From UBA8514 sp034933685 (GTDB lineage: Bacteria; Bacillota; Clostridia; Lachnospirales; Anaerotignaceae): a stretch of 64,000 nt of DNA. The DNA is taken from positions 1 to 64,000 of the forward strand of contig JAYFNB010000017.1 of NCBI GenBank assembly GCA_034933685.1, in the 5' to 3' direction. A model generated the notes under the pieces. That model was not told where the DNA came from and did no database searches. It saw nothing but the letters and a program-made list of their open reading frames with translations. Both the position numbers and the translations under genes were made by a program. Positions within the stretch are counted from its first letter, which is position 1. Each line of letters starts with the position of its first letter. Positions 42,033 through 50,522 of this stretch are shown piece after piece.

Positions 42033-42975
42033 GGAATTTGATGTGGATGTTTTGTTAAAAAAAGCTTTAAGCAGTTATGAAGCACCATCCTCAGAGCTAA
42101 TTCAAAAAGTAAAATATCAGTGTATTAGGGAGGAATCTGTTTTGAAAAAGTCAACTATTAAACGCTCTTTCAGCACAATTGCTGTTGCGGCTATATCACT
42201 TTTGTTTGTCACAACCACCGCATTTGCAGCATGGCATTTTCTAAAACCAAGTGAAGTTGCCAAGAAATTCGGAGACCAGAAATTAAGTACAGCTTTTGAC
42301 GGGGAAACATCTGTCGATATTAATGAGACCTGCACTTCTGGTAAGTTTACATTTACGTTACTTGCTATCATGTCTGGCAAGGACATTACAGACCACCAAT
42401 CTTACAGCAATGGCGATATTCTTAGCGACCGGACATATGCCGTGGTTGCAATTGCCAAAGCAGACGGGCAACCTATGCCAACAACTATGGATGAAGAATA
42501 CGGAAACCCGTCTTTCTATGTGTCGCCATACATTAAGGGATTAAAACCATGGCAGGTAAATGCCAATACCATGAACGGCGGATATTCGGAAACAGTAGTG
42601 GACGGCATTATGTACCGCATGGTTGAGTGTGATGAGGTAACGATGTTTGCCGATAAAGGGGTGTATCTCGGTATCAATACTGGGTCGTTCTTTGATTCAG
42701 AAGCGTTTATCTATAACGAGCAAACAGGGGAGCTAAAAGTCAATCCAGATTACGATGGGTCAAGTGCAGTTTTTAATCTGCCCATTGATAAGGAGCTTGC
42801 CGACACTGACAAAGCCAAGCAGTATCTTGATTCTTTGTGGGACGAAGACGAAACAGAAAGTGATGAGACCCTTGATGGGGAAGAAGGCAGTTACAGTGTG
42901 TCCATTGATTACCCGGGTACAGAATTTTCAACAAGCCTTGATTCGGAGGGTGGCATTACCATCTCAAACAAATAG
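42022..42975 (+). CDS. Anti-sigma factor-like membrane protein (DUF4179-like)
   Basis: A 317-residue protein: a short cytoplasmic N-terminus (about 50 residues, able to hold the sigma factor), one transmembrane segment (about 52-70, ending TTTAFAAWHF), and an extracellular beta-rich domain (about 75-270) resembling the DUF4179 sensor domain of clostridial anti-sigma factors. The C-terminal 50 residues are acidic and low-complexity. It overlaps the sigma gene, so the pair works as one switch. The signal is unknown. DUF4179 is my best guess by architecture. Confidence 0.78.
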   Translation: MKNEEFDVDVLLKKALSSYEAPSSELIQKVKYQCIREESVLKKSTIKRSFSTIAVAAISLLFVTTTAFAAWHFLKPSEVAKKFGDQKLSTAFDGETSVDINETCTSGKFTFTLLAIMSGKDITDHQSYSNGDILSDRTYAVVAIAKADGQPMPTTMDEEYGNPSFYVSPYIKGLKPWQVNANTMNGGYSETVVDGIMYRMVECDEVTMFADKGVYLGINTGSFFDSEAFIYNEQTGELKVNPDYDGSSAVFNLPIDKELADTDKAKQYLDSLWDEDETESDETLDGEEGSYSVSIDYPGTEFSTSLDSEGGITISNK

Positions 42976-43024
42976 GCTTACATCAAAGGAACACTATTAC
43001 TGCGCGCCCATTGTGGGCTCAATT

Positions 43025-43071
43025 AAAAAAGTCTTCCTATGGCAGTTATGCTATTGGAAGACTTTTTTTCG
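43025..43071. terminator. Bidirectional terminator
   Basis: AAAAAAGTCTTCC pairs with GGAAGACTTTTTT. It lies between the convergent anti-sigma and small-protein genes. Confidence 0.85.
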
Positions 43072-43094
43072 TGTATTTGTTTCGATTAAAATAG

Positions 43095-43250
43095 TCAGCG
43101 TATTGGGTTAGCTTTAGTTTTTCCGCTTTTTGCCTTGCCTTGTATTTCTGGTACGGGGTCTACATCATTTTTAGGTATTTTGGTCTTGTGGTTACTTTCT
43201 GTACCGTGAGGGTCTTCTGGGTCGGGTCTTCTCATTCCTGCTTTAGCCAT
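43095..43250 (-). CDS. Conserved 51-residue basic protein
   Basis: A small gene on the minus strand: ATG at 43250, TGA at 43095-43097, with AGGAG 8 nt before the start. The product begins MAKAGMRRPDPEDPHGTESN and continues with PKNDVDPVPEIQGKAKSGK and ends NPIR. It is Lys/Pro-rich with no signal peptide. I believe small proteins with the opening MAKAGMRRP and a PVPEIQGKAK core recur in Clostridia, but I know no function. The start lies 15 bp beyond the stop of the HD-domain gene, so the two may be cotranscribed. Confidence 0.75.
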   Translation of the reverse strand: MAKAGMRRPDPEDPHGTESNHKTKIPKNDVDPVPEIQGKAKSGKTKANPIR

Positions 43251-43264
43251 TAGTATTTCTCCTT

Positions 43265-43879
43265 TCAACTGTAAGCTTTACATTTTTCAATGAAAATTTT
43301 AATATTTTTCTCCTCTTCTTCTATATTTGCACCTTTTCTTCCTAAGCGGTCACATAAACCTAAAAGGGCAACTTCTTCTGCATTACAGGTTTGTGCCATT
43401 TGGTCTATGCTTGCAAAGCGAGGGTTTTTAAGCAAAAATAATATTTGCATGTGGAATTTTACAAGAAAAGCAACTTCGTTAATAAAATCATCGTTATCAG
43501 TAAATTGGTGAAGAAACTGCATTGCAAGCTGTGCGCCAATTTCATCGTGATTATAGGAGGTTATTTTGCCCTTGCGAGTTGCTGTTGTAGATGGCTTTCC
43601 AATATCGTGTAAAAGGGCTGCCCACATAAAAACTTTTTCATTTTTGCTTTGAGCTCTGCGTTTGGCTGCTTCATCTACCACAAGCAGAGTATGATTCCAC
43701 ACGTTGCCTTCGGGATGGTGAACAGGAGATTGTAGAGTGAATTGCAATCTTTGCAGCATAACATAGGGTTCATTAGAAAAAATAGGCAGTTTACTTAATT
43801 CAGTTAAAAATTTTGACGGAGTAGCATCTTTAACTAAATGTGTTGTAATTAAATCAAAAATTTCAGTTTTGTTATTCAT
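43265..43879 (-). CDS. HD domain protein (predicted metal-dependent phosphohydrolase)
   Basis: A 204-residue protein with an HD domain: His in VWNHTLLVVDEA, the His-Asp pair in AALLHDIGKPSTT, His in YNHDEIGAQLA and Asp in LCDRLGRKG. The layout resembles the HD domain of CCA-adding tRNA nucleotidyltransferases without the nucleotidyltransferase part. Substrate unknown; 2',3'-cyclic phosphate or nucleotide hydrolysis are possibilities. It is followed by the 51-residue gene on the same strand. Confidence 0.85.
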   Translation of the reverse strand: MNNKTEIFDLITTHLVKDATPSKFLTELSKLPIFSNEPYVMLQRLQFTLQSPVHHPEGNVWNHTLLVVDEAAKRRAQSKNEKVFMWAALLHDIGKPSTTATRKGKITSYNHDEIGAQLAMQFLHQFTDNDDFINEVAFLVKFHMQILFLLKNPRFASIDQMAQTCNAEEVALLGLCDRLGRKGANIEEEEKNIKIFIEKCKAYS

Positions 43880-43937
43880 AATAAACCTCGTAATTTAAAA
43901 TATGGTGGCATAATTATTATTTTACAAAAATAAAATT

Positions 43938-44648
43938 TTATCCAAAAAAGATTTTTTCAATGTTAAGCAATCCTTCCGGAGGGCTGCTGTTGGCGGCATT
44001 GCAAATAAGTCGTTTAACACTGTCTGGTGAAAGTTTTGGTGAATACTGAAGAATAAGTGCAGCGGTAGCGCTTATCATTGGGGTTGCCATAGATGTTCCG
44101 CTCATGCGTACGTAGTAATTATCAATTACGCTTTTGCCGCTTCTTTTTTTACCTTGAAAAGAAAAATCATCTGCTTTGCAGGAGATTATATTTTCGCCTG
44201 GGGCAAAAACATCAGGCTTATAGTAAACCATGTTACCGCTTTTTATACGAAAATGCACCTGTTCTTCTATACTGCCAACGGTTATTATCTTTTGGCTTAT
44301 TCCAGGAGATGCAATGCCATTTCTTTCATCGTTACCCGATGCGGCAACAACAACAACGCCTTTTTCCCATAAAGAGTTTACTTCTTTTACAAGGGGCGAG
44401 GCAATGGTTTTATCATTTGTTCCTATGGAAAGATTTACAACACGAATGTTATAAGTGTCCTTGTGTTTTCCAATCCAGCGAATTGCGTCAAGGGCGGCAG
44501 AGGAAGAACCGTGGCCGAGTTCATCCAATATTTTAAGGCAGATAATGTTGCTTTGTGGTGCAATTCCTGTATATTTCTTATGGCTTAAATATCCGTTGCC
44601 ACTGGCAATGCCAGCTACATGGGAAAGTGAGCGCAAATCAAAACAATA
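43938..44648 (-). pseudogene. S8 subtilase, N-terminally truncated
   Basis: About 230 residues of a subtilisin-like protease. The catalytic His region (SHVAGIASGNG), oxyanion Asn (AASGNDERNG) and catalytic Ser (SGTSMATPM) are present. The N-terminal part with the catalytic Asp and any propeptide is absent: a stop codon (44649-44651) lies only 4 codons before the first candidate TTG start, and no ribosome site is visible. RSLSHVAG replaces the normal GHGTHVAG. Without the Asp it should be inactive, so I call it a decayed gene. Confidence 0.8.
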
Positions 44649-44651
44649 TTA

Positions 44652-45031
44652 AGTGTGAATTATTTCTTAAGCTTTAAAGGATTTGTTCACAAATTGTTTT
44701 AAAATTCTACATAGGTAATTAACAAATATAGTTTATATTAGTATTTGTAAACGAGATACAACAAAACCCCAAAAAAAGAAATTCATAATACCATCCTTCC
44801 TAAAAGCCATGTTCCCAAGCATGGCTTTTTCCCTGTCTAAAAAAGATGAATGGTGTCGTTTTTTCTCTGCCTACAAAAGAGTTTCCTTTTGCCATAAATT
44901 TAAAATAAAGAAGATTAAGAGCAAAAATCTATGATGATTTAGACAAATTTTCAAATGTTTATAAATTAGGGCTTTTATTTTATGACCTTTTTTAGTTATT
45001 TTAGTAAAGAAAATAATTTGTAAAAAAACAG
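44652..45031. other. Intergenic region upstream of the HAD gene
   Basis: AT-rich, no coding frame supported. It contains the bidirectional terminator at 44802-44831 and, at its right end, the MerR-type promoter at 45032-45062. The missing 5' part of the subtilase is not recognisable here in any frame. Confidence 0.6.
44802..44831. terminator. Terminator-like hairpin
   Basis: AAAAGCCATG and CATGGCTTTT, 8-nt loop, T5 on the plus strand and A-run on the other side. Confidence 0.8.
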
Positions 45032-45062
45032 TTGACTCTATTGTAGCTACACACAATAAGAT
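45032..45062 (+). promoter_or_regulatory. MerR-type promoter A (19-bp spacer)
   Basis: TTGACT (45032-45037), spacer CTATTGTAGCTACACACAA (19 bp), TAAGAT (45057-45062). One of four promoters of this design in the region. Drives the HAD and dehydrogenase genes. Confidence 0.8.
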
Positions 45063-45125
45063 TATCTTGTAAGAAACAACAACTAAGAAATTTAAATAAA
45101 TTGCAAATAAGAAAGGATGATTTTA

Positions 45126-45839
45126 ATGTCAGTACCAAAGGCTATTACTTTTGACGTATTCGGAACAATTATCGATTGGGAAGGTGAAATTCAAGACTTC
45201 TTTAAAAAATTTATGGAGAAAAAAGGTATTACTGGGGTAACACCTAAAGAAGTACAGCAAAAATGGGAAGAACTTCAGTTTGATTATATACAGGAAAAAT
45301 ATCGTCCTTACCGTCAGGTACTGCGTGACACATTAGGAATTACTTGCAGAGATTTTGGTTTCGATTTTACAGAAGAAGATGCTGAAGAGTTTTCACAGTC
45401 TATGGCTAAATGGAAAGCATTCCCAGACTCCGTAGAAGCTATTAAAGAGCTTAGAAAATATACAAAAGTTGTATACCTTACAAATACGGATAACGACATT
45501 ATTAAGGCTGTTATGGAAAACACTGGCATAGAAGCTGACGATGTTGTAACAGCTGAAATGGCTGGATGCTACAAACCTTTAACAGATGGCTTTACCCTTT
45601 CAAGAGAAAGACTTGGTTTAACTGTTGATGAAATGATGCATGCAGGCTTTGGTTTTAAATATGACGTTATGCCTGGCAATAAATTGGGCTACAGAACAAT
45701 TTGGGTAAACAGACAAGGTATCATTCGTCCTGGTGATGACCAAGAAGATATCCTTTGCGGCGATATGAAAACACTTGCCCTTATTATAAAGGGAATGTAC
45801 ATGGATGATATGGCGGCAGAAGGGAAATCAATGAAATAA
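45126..45839 (+). CDS. HAD superfamily hydrolase, haloacid-dehalogenase type II-like
   Basis: A 237-residue HAD hydrolase. Motif I is ITFDVFGTIIDW with nucleophile Asp near residue 10, motif II YLTNTDND, motif III Lys in AGCYKP, and the C-terminal stretch GFKYDVMPGNKLGYRTIWVN matches (S)-2-haloacid dehalogenase-type HADs. Members also hydrolyse phosphate esters, so a dehalogenase role is not claimed. The ATG at 45126 is used since the upstream ATG at 45117 overlaps the AAAGGA ribosome site. It is the first gene behind MerR-type promoter A. Confidence 0.88.
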   Translation: MSVPKAITFDVFGTIIDWEGEIQDFFKKFMEKKGITGVTPKEVQQKWEELQFDYIQEKYRPYRQVLRDTLGITCRDFGFDFTEEDAEEFSQSMAKWKAFPDSVEAIKELRKYTKVVYLTNTDNDIIKAVMENTGIEADDVVTAEMAGCYKPLTDGFTLSRERLGLTVDEMMHAGFGFKYDVMPGNKLGYRTIWVNRQGIIRPGDDQEDILCGDMKTLALIIKGMYMDDMAAEGKSMK

Positions 45840-45889
45840 GTAATTAAGAGTATGAGGCTTTGCCTTTACATAAATTAATATTGAAATAG

Positions 45890-45935
45890 TTACACCGGTA
45901 AACTTATCCCCCGCCTCTCATAAGTACCGGTGTAA
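45890..45935 (+). other. Long intercistronic hairpin
   Basis: TTACACCGGTA (45890-45900) pairs with TACCGGTGTAA (45925-45935), extended after a 2-nt bulge by CTTAT/ATAAG, with a C-rich loop. There is no T tract, so it is more likely an mRNA processing or stability element between the HAD and dehydrogenase genes than a terminator. Confidence 0.7.
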
Positions 45936-45964
45936 TTGAATTTAAATTAAAAAGGAGAATGGAC

Positions 45965-47071
45965 ATGGATCATAATGAGCATGACGAAAACAGAGGTTTT
46001 TCAAGTCAATATTTACCGAGTTATTCTGTTGGGCCAAAAGCATACGATAACGTGGCAGAAATCTGTTTAAAATATGGTAAAAAAGCAGTTGCAGTAGGCG
46101 GAAAAAGAGCTCTTGCAGCAGCAAAAGACGAGCTTGAAAAAGCAATTGCAGGCACAGGTCTTGAAATTATAGATTATATTTGGTACGGCGGCGAAGCTTC
46201 CTATGAAAATGCAGAAATGGTTATGAGTCAGCCTAAGTTTAAAGAGGCAGACATGATTTTTGCCTTTGGTGGCGGTAAGGCATTGGATACTTGCAAGTAT
46301 TCCTCTTGTATTTCAAAAAAACCTGTTTTTACTTTCCCAACTATTGCAGGTACGTGCGCTGCAGCATCTACAGAGGCTATTATGTATTACCCAACAGGGG
46401 TAATGCGTGATACATATGAAACAATTAAGCCAGCTGTACATATTTTTATTAACACACAAATTATTGCCAATGCACCAGAGGTTTATTTATGGACAGGTAT
46501 TGGTGATACTATGGCAAAGCATTTTGAAACATCCCTTGCAGGGCGTGGACGTGAACTTAGCCACGGAAATGCTTTGGGCGTAGAAATGGCTAGTATGTGT
46601 TACAAGCCATTAGTAAAGTATGGCGAAAAAGCACTTGCAGATTGCAAAACACATACACCATCTTATGAATTACAGCAGATTTGTTTGTGCAATATTATTA
46701 CAACAGGCATGGTTTCTGGGTTTATTGAATTTTCTCTCAACTCCAGCATTGCCCATTCTTTATTCTACGGAATGACAGTGCTTCCTCAAATTGAAAAAAA
46801 TCATTTGCACGGAGAAGTTGTTAGCTATGGCGTGTTGGTTTTACTTATGTATGACGGGCAGATGGATAAATTAAACGAGTTGTATCCATTTTACAAGGCA
46901 GTAGGGTTGCCTACAAAGCTTGCAGATATTGAGGTGAAGTATGAAGAATTGGCACCAGCAATAGATAAGTGCCTTGAAGTGGATGATATACACAATGCGC
47001 CATATGAAGTTACAGCAGAAAAGTTGTATAAGGCTATTGCTGATTTAGAGGAATATAATAAAAAAAATTAA
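45965..47071 (+). CDS. Iron-containing alcohol dehydrogenase, glycerol dehydrogenase-like
   Basis: A 368-residue NAD-dependent, metal-dependent dehydrogenase of the GldA branch. Cofactor motif FAFGGGKALDTCKY (about residue 95), PTIAGTCAAAS, the metal-ligand Asp in GIGDTMAKHFE, and His ligands in IAHSLFYGM and HLHGEVVSYG. The ATG at 45965 has AAAGGAG 7 nt ahead; the ATG at 45959 overlaps it. It follows the HAD gene, and a terminator follows it. The substrate is unknown; glycerol, 1,2-diols or short aldehydes are family options. Confidence 0.9.
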   Translation: MDHNEHDENRGFSSQYLPSYSVGPKAYDNVAEICLKYGKKAVAVGGKRALAAAKDELEKAIAGTGLEIIDYIWYGGEASYENAEMVMSQPKFKEADMIFAFGGGKALDTCKYSSCISKKPVFTFPTIAGTCAAASTEAIMYYPTGVMRDTYETIKPAVHIFINTQIIANAPEVYLWTGIGDTMAKHFETSLAGRGRELSHGNALGVEMASMCYKPLVKYGEKALADCKTHTPSYELQQICLCNIITTGMVSGFIEFSLNSSIAHSLFYGMTVLPQIEKNHLHGEVVSYGVLVLLMYDGQMDKLNELYPFYKAVGLPTKLADIEVKYEELAPAIDKCLEVDDIHNAPYEVTAEKLYKAIADLEEYNKKN

Positions 47072-47083
47072 TAGATAAACAAA

Positions 47084-47118
47084 AAAGCTGTTGCAGATAT
47101 TAGCAACAGCTTTAATTT
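47084..47118. terminator. Bidirectional terminator
   Basis: AAAGCTGTTGC pairs with GCAACAGCTTT. It lies between the convergent dehydrogenase and MerR genes. Confidence 0.85.
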
Positions 47119-47927
47119 TACTGAGGAATTAGAATTTGTATTTCGTATACACAACGTGAATATTCATACAAATTATCTTCATATTCATTTGCCAAAACTA
47201 TAGCAGGTTTTTCTTTTCCAGCAAAAAACAGTTTAATAAAGTAAGGATTCCAACCATCACTTAAAATTCTTGCTTTAAAACAAAGGTAATCACCCTCAGG
47301 TATTTCAATTATATTTTTGGATTTAAAGCAGGGATCTTTTTTTATAAACATGCCAAGGTGAAGAGGTTTTAAATTTCCCTCAATAAGAGCGTCATAGTCT
47401 AACACGTAAGAAAATTGACGCATGTAGGATAAATTTTTAAACTGTGGACTGCTTTTAATTTCGTTTAGCCGTATATGAAAATCTTGCTTCGGTTCATCCT
47501 CAATACATTCGGCCGCAACAATATACCGTTTATCAAAGTGAAGGCTATAGCAACTTCCGTTTACATTTGTAGGGTCTACATAAGAAAAATAATTTTTATA
47601 CCATTCTATGCCATCTATAATATCTTCAATTTTGCTTATTTCCTCAAGAAAAACAGCTTTTTGCTTGTCCAGCAAAGAAATTAGTAGAGGGATATCATTT
47701 TTATCAATAATCTGCTTTATTTCATCAAGATTAAGACCAAACTTTTGCAGATACTTTATTCTGTCTATAAAATGCAATTGTTCTACAGAGTAATACCTGT
47801 AGCCACTAGAGGGATTTATGTATTTTGGATTAAGCAGGTCTATACTACTGTAGTATCTAAGTGTTTGCACAGATGTGCCCATAATTTTTGCAACTTCACC
47901 TATTGAATATAAGTCCTTCAAATTCAT
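47118..47927 (-). CDS. MerR family regulator with effector-binding domain (BmrR-like)
   Basis: About 269 residues: MerR winged HTH (LYSIGEVAKIMGTSVQTLRY, then GYRYYSVEQLHFIDRIKYLQ), the long dimerisation helix (about 75-110), and a C-terminal domain of about 150 residues resembling the GyrI/BmrR-type drug or small-molecule pocket. ATG at 47927 is given; a TTG at 47921 has better spacing from AAGGGGTGAT. Its own promoter is an ordinary extended -10 (TGgTATACT). It lies amid four promoters with the 19-bp spacer that MerR proteins require, so it is the obvious activator of them. Ligand unknown. Confidence 0.88.
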   Translation of the reverse strand: MNLKDLYSIGEVAKIMGTSVQTLRYYSSIDLLNPKYINPSSGYRYYSVEQLHFIDRIKYLQKFGLNLDEIKQIIDKNDIPLLISLLDKQKAVFLEEISKIEDIIDGIEWYKNYFSYVDPTNVNGSCYSLHFDKRYIVAAECIEDEPKQDFHIRLNEIKSSPQFKNLSYMRQFSYVLDYDALIEGNLKPLHLGMFIKKDPCFKSKNIIEIPEGDYLCFKARILSDGWNPYFIKLFFAGKEKPAIVLANEYEDNLYEYSRCVYEIQILIPQ

Positions 47928-48006
47928 CACCCCTTATAAGCATTAAAAACATCAACAATAGTATACCACAAAAGATTTGTAATAAAAAGAATTCTTGCAA
48001 TAAAAA

Positions 48007-48666
48007 TTACACTATAAAGGTTTCTATATTTATAGCCGATGTAAATTTAGTAAAATAATCGGCCGATTTTTTCAGCAGAGCTTCAAGGTCGCAATCGTCA
48101 GAGAAGTCATATATTACAGTTAATATTTCTTTGGAATTTTCAGTGATCATTGCCCTTGTTGAGTCGCTGGTAGGGCTTCCGAAAGCACCGTATTTATCGG
48201 CAAGAACAGGCAAATTTTCTATATTTACACTTTCTTTACCTATTCCTTTGTAGCTTTCTCCTTCAAGGCCAGTCTTTAATGTAATTGTGTCATCAATATT
48301 TTCAATATCGTATGAACCCACTGAAAAACCTGTTTCAAGGGAAATAAGATTATTTGTGTCCACAACGGTATTTATTTTATATAATCCCTTGCCTTGTTTT
48401 ATTCTTCTGTAAAGTGCCTCTGATGATACACGGTAACGTCCTGGGTCTTTTCCAAAGGCTTTATATGCCGAGCGAGAAGAGGCAATATTTTTAAATTCTG
48501 TTACACTGGTTGCCTCCATTTGGGAAATCAATTTTGGAGAAACGGTATTATCTATAATGTCCCAAAGCTCTGCATTGGTTTCTTTTACCTGTGCAGTGTA
48601 GCGAATACAGCCAAGACGTACGTTAGGATATTTTTCCTTCATTTTTTCGTCGATTTGTATTTTCAT
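48007..48666 (-). CDS. B3/B4 domain protein (PheRS beta-chain-like)
   Basis: A 219-residue protein carrying the B3/B4 fold found in the editing module of phenylalanyl-tRNA synthetase beta chains: SSRSAYKAFGKDPGRYRVSS and VVDTNNLISLETGFSVGSYD are its standard stand-alone motifs, followed by KYGAFGSPTSDS. Free-standing B3/4 proteins are common in Firmicutes and are thought to act in tRNA quality control or amino-acid recognition, without a settled role. GAGGTG precedes the ATG. Its place beside amino-acid lyase genes may be meaningful. Confidence 0.88.
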   Translation of the reverse strand: MKIQIDEKMKEKYPNVRLGCIRYTAQVKETNAELWDIIDNTVSPKLISQMEATSVTEFKNIASSRSAYKAFGKDPGRYRVSSEALYRRIKQGKGLYKINTVVDTNNLISLETGFSVGSYDIENIDDTITLKTGLEGESYKGIGKESVNIENLPVLADKYGAFGSPTSDSTRAMITENSKEILTVIYDFSDDCDLEALLKKSADYFTKFTSAINIETFIV

Positions 48667-48756
48667 TATATTTTCACCTCATGTAAAGTATTATAGCACA
48701 AAAAGTATGCCCTGTAATAGGGCATACTCACTGTTTTATTATTAATTTTTAGACTA

Positions 48757-49950
48757 TTATTCACCAAAAACTTCAAGAGCCTGTGTAAAGTCTGCAATTA
48801 AATCGTCAGCATCTTCAATACCAACAGAAAGTCTGAAAAGACCAGGGGTAATACCCATTGCACGTCTGTCTGCATCTGGCATATGGCTGTGTGAAGATGT
48901 AACAGGGTGTACAAGAGTTGTACGAAGACCGCCTAATGTTGTTGCATAGTGTGCAAAGTGAAGTCTTAACATAAATTCATCAAATTTTTCTTCATTCTCT
49001 GGAATAATAAAGCTCATCATGCCACTCATAGTTTCATTTGAACCGAAAAGTTTAAGGGCAAGCTCGTGCTGAGGGAAGCTTTCCAAAGAAGGATGATTAA
49101 CCTTTGAAACATATTTATTGCTTTCAAGTGCTTTTGCAAGCTTAGCAGCATTTGCCATTTGTTTTTTAAGACGAAGATCCATTGTTCCAAAGCTCTTCAT
49201 CATTGCATAAGCAGCGTTAGGGTCGCCAGGTGTGCCGCAAAGCATTCTTACAGGATGGATTGCATCAATAATTTCTTCTGATGCTGTAATTGAGCCTGCA
49301 ATGGCATCGCTGTGACCGTTCATAAATTTTGTTAAGCTGTTAATAACAATATCTGCGCCCATTTTAATTGGTTTAATTGAAATAGGTGTTGTAAATGTGT
49401 TGTCAATCATAAGTAATGCACCATGCGCATGGGCAATTTTAGCAACTTCCGGAATGTCTACAAGGTTCATTGTTGGGTTTGCACAAACCTCTGAATAGAT
49501 AAGCTTTGTGTTTGGCTTAAGTGCTTTTTTGATGTTTTCGTTATCATCAAAATCTACAAGGTCGCTTTCAACACCAAATTTTTTCATAAGCTTGTTCATA
49601 ACATCAAATGTTTCTCCATAGATGTTTCTGTTGCAGATTATGTGGTCGCCAGGCTGAAGGATGGTGAATAAAGTGGTTGAAATTGCCCCCATGCCTGATG
49701 AGAAAATAAGGCTCTTTTCGCCGCCTTCAAGGAATGTTACTACCTCTGCTAAAGCGTCACGATTTGGATTACAAGTTCTTACATATGTATATTTTGATTT
49801 GTAAGCCTCTTTCACCTCTGATAAACTGTTCATTGTAAATGCAGTAACTGCAAAAAGTGGAAAAGCTTCAGGTTTATTAAAATCCATACCTTTTACTTTT
49901 CTGCCTTTGTACAAAAGCTCCGATGCTTCAGAATATTTTTTGTCTTCCAT
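48757..49950 (-). CDS. Cys/Met metabolism PLP-dependent lyase 1 (methionine gamma-lyase-like)
   Basis: A 397-residue fold-type I PLP enzyme of the trans-sulfuration family (methionine gamma-lyase, cystathionine gamma-synthase/lyase). PLP Lys208 in NSLTKFMNGHSDA, phosphate loop SSGMGAIS, Asp in LLMIDNTFTTP, and the C-terminal FRLSVGIEDADDLI. The usual Y-S/T-R-x-x-NPT motif reads YTYVRTCNPNRDAL, with Asn for Thr. ATG at 49950 fits GGGAGGAC. It is expressed from MerR-type promoter B. A C-S lyase releasing ammonia and an oxoacid is likely; methionine itself is not proven. Confidence 0.88.
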   Translation of the reverse strand: MEDKKYSEASELLYKGRKVKGMDFNKPEAFPLFAVTAFTMNSLSEVKEAYKSKYTYVRTCNPNRDALAEVVTFLEGGEKSLIFSSGMGAISTTLFTILQPGDHIICNRNIYGETFDVMNKLMKKFGVESDLVDFDDNENIKKALKPNTKLIYSEVCANPTMNLVDIPEVAKIAHAHGALLMIDNTFTTPISIKPIKMGADIVINSLTKFMNGHSDAIAGSITASEEIIDAIHPVRMLCGTPGDPNAAYAMMKSFGTMDLRLKKQMANAAKLAKALESNKYVSKVNHPSLESFPQHELALKLFGSNETMSGMMSFIIPENEEKFDEFMLRLHFAHYATTLGGLRTTLVHPVTSSHSHMPDADRRAMGITPGLFRLSVGIEDADDLIADFTQALEVFGE

Positions 49951-50018
49951 GTTTTTTGTCCTCCCTTTGGATAATTTGTAATAATTTTTATACACTGTTA
50001 TTGTTACTTACAAAATTC

Positions 50019-50049
50019 ATTGTAGTGTGTGCAGTTGCAATAGAGTCAA
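50019..50049 (-). promoter_or_regulatory. MerR-type promoter B (19-bp spacer)
   Basis: Minus strand: TTGACT (50049-50044), spacer CTATTGCAACTGCACACAC (19 bp), TACAAT (50024-50019). Drives PLP lyase 1, with a leader of about 60 nt. Confidence 0.82.
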
Positions 50050-50371
50050 TGGTTTTTTTAAATATTTTTAAAAATAAATTTTATTAATGAAGAAGCAACC
50101 TATTTAATATAAAATAAAACTATATTAAACTTATTAGTAAGATATTGTAATATATACATAACTATTTCATGCATAAATTAAAAAACAAGATACTGAAAAA
50201 ATTGCACATAGTAGTTTCTGCAATAATGGAAATAAAGGTCGAAATTAATATAAAAATGACGAAAAAATGCAAGCTTGATGTGAATAAAGTACAGTAAATG
50301 AGGTTAAATTTTAAACTCGCTGCAATAAAGTATAAATAACTACAACATACAGATTAATTGGAATATTGATG
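50050..50371. other. Intergenic region between divergent promoters B and C
   Basis: AT-rich stretch of about 320 bp between the minus-strand PLP lyase 1 promoter and the plus-strand deacylase promoter. I see no open frame with a ribosome site, no terminator and no repeat copy. Confidence 0.5.
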
Positions 50372-50402
50372 TTGACTGTATAGCAACAAGAGGGTTTATG
50401 CT
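50372..50402 (+). promoter_or_regulatory. MerR-type promoter C (19-bp spacer)
   Basis: TTGACT (50372-50377), spacer GTATAGCAACAAGAGGGTT (19 bp), TATGCT (50397-50402). Drives the deacylase-DUF819-PLP lyase 2 unit. Confidence 0.8.
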
Positions 50403-50522
50403 AAGTAAATAGAAGGTGCTAACGGCCGTAGCACAAGAAAAGTTTTTTTATATTGTATTGTAATTTAAACCGGGCAAAACACGTTATAACGAAATGCTGT
50501 TTAATAAAAGGAGGCAAATGTT

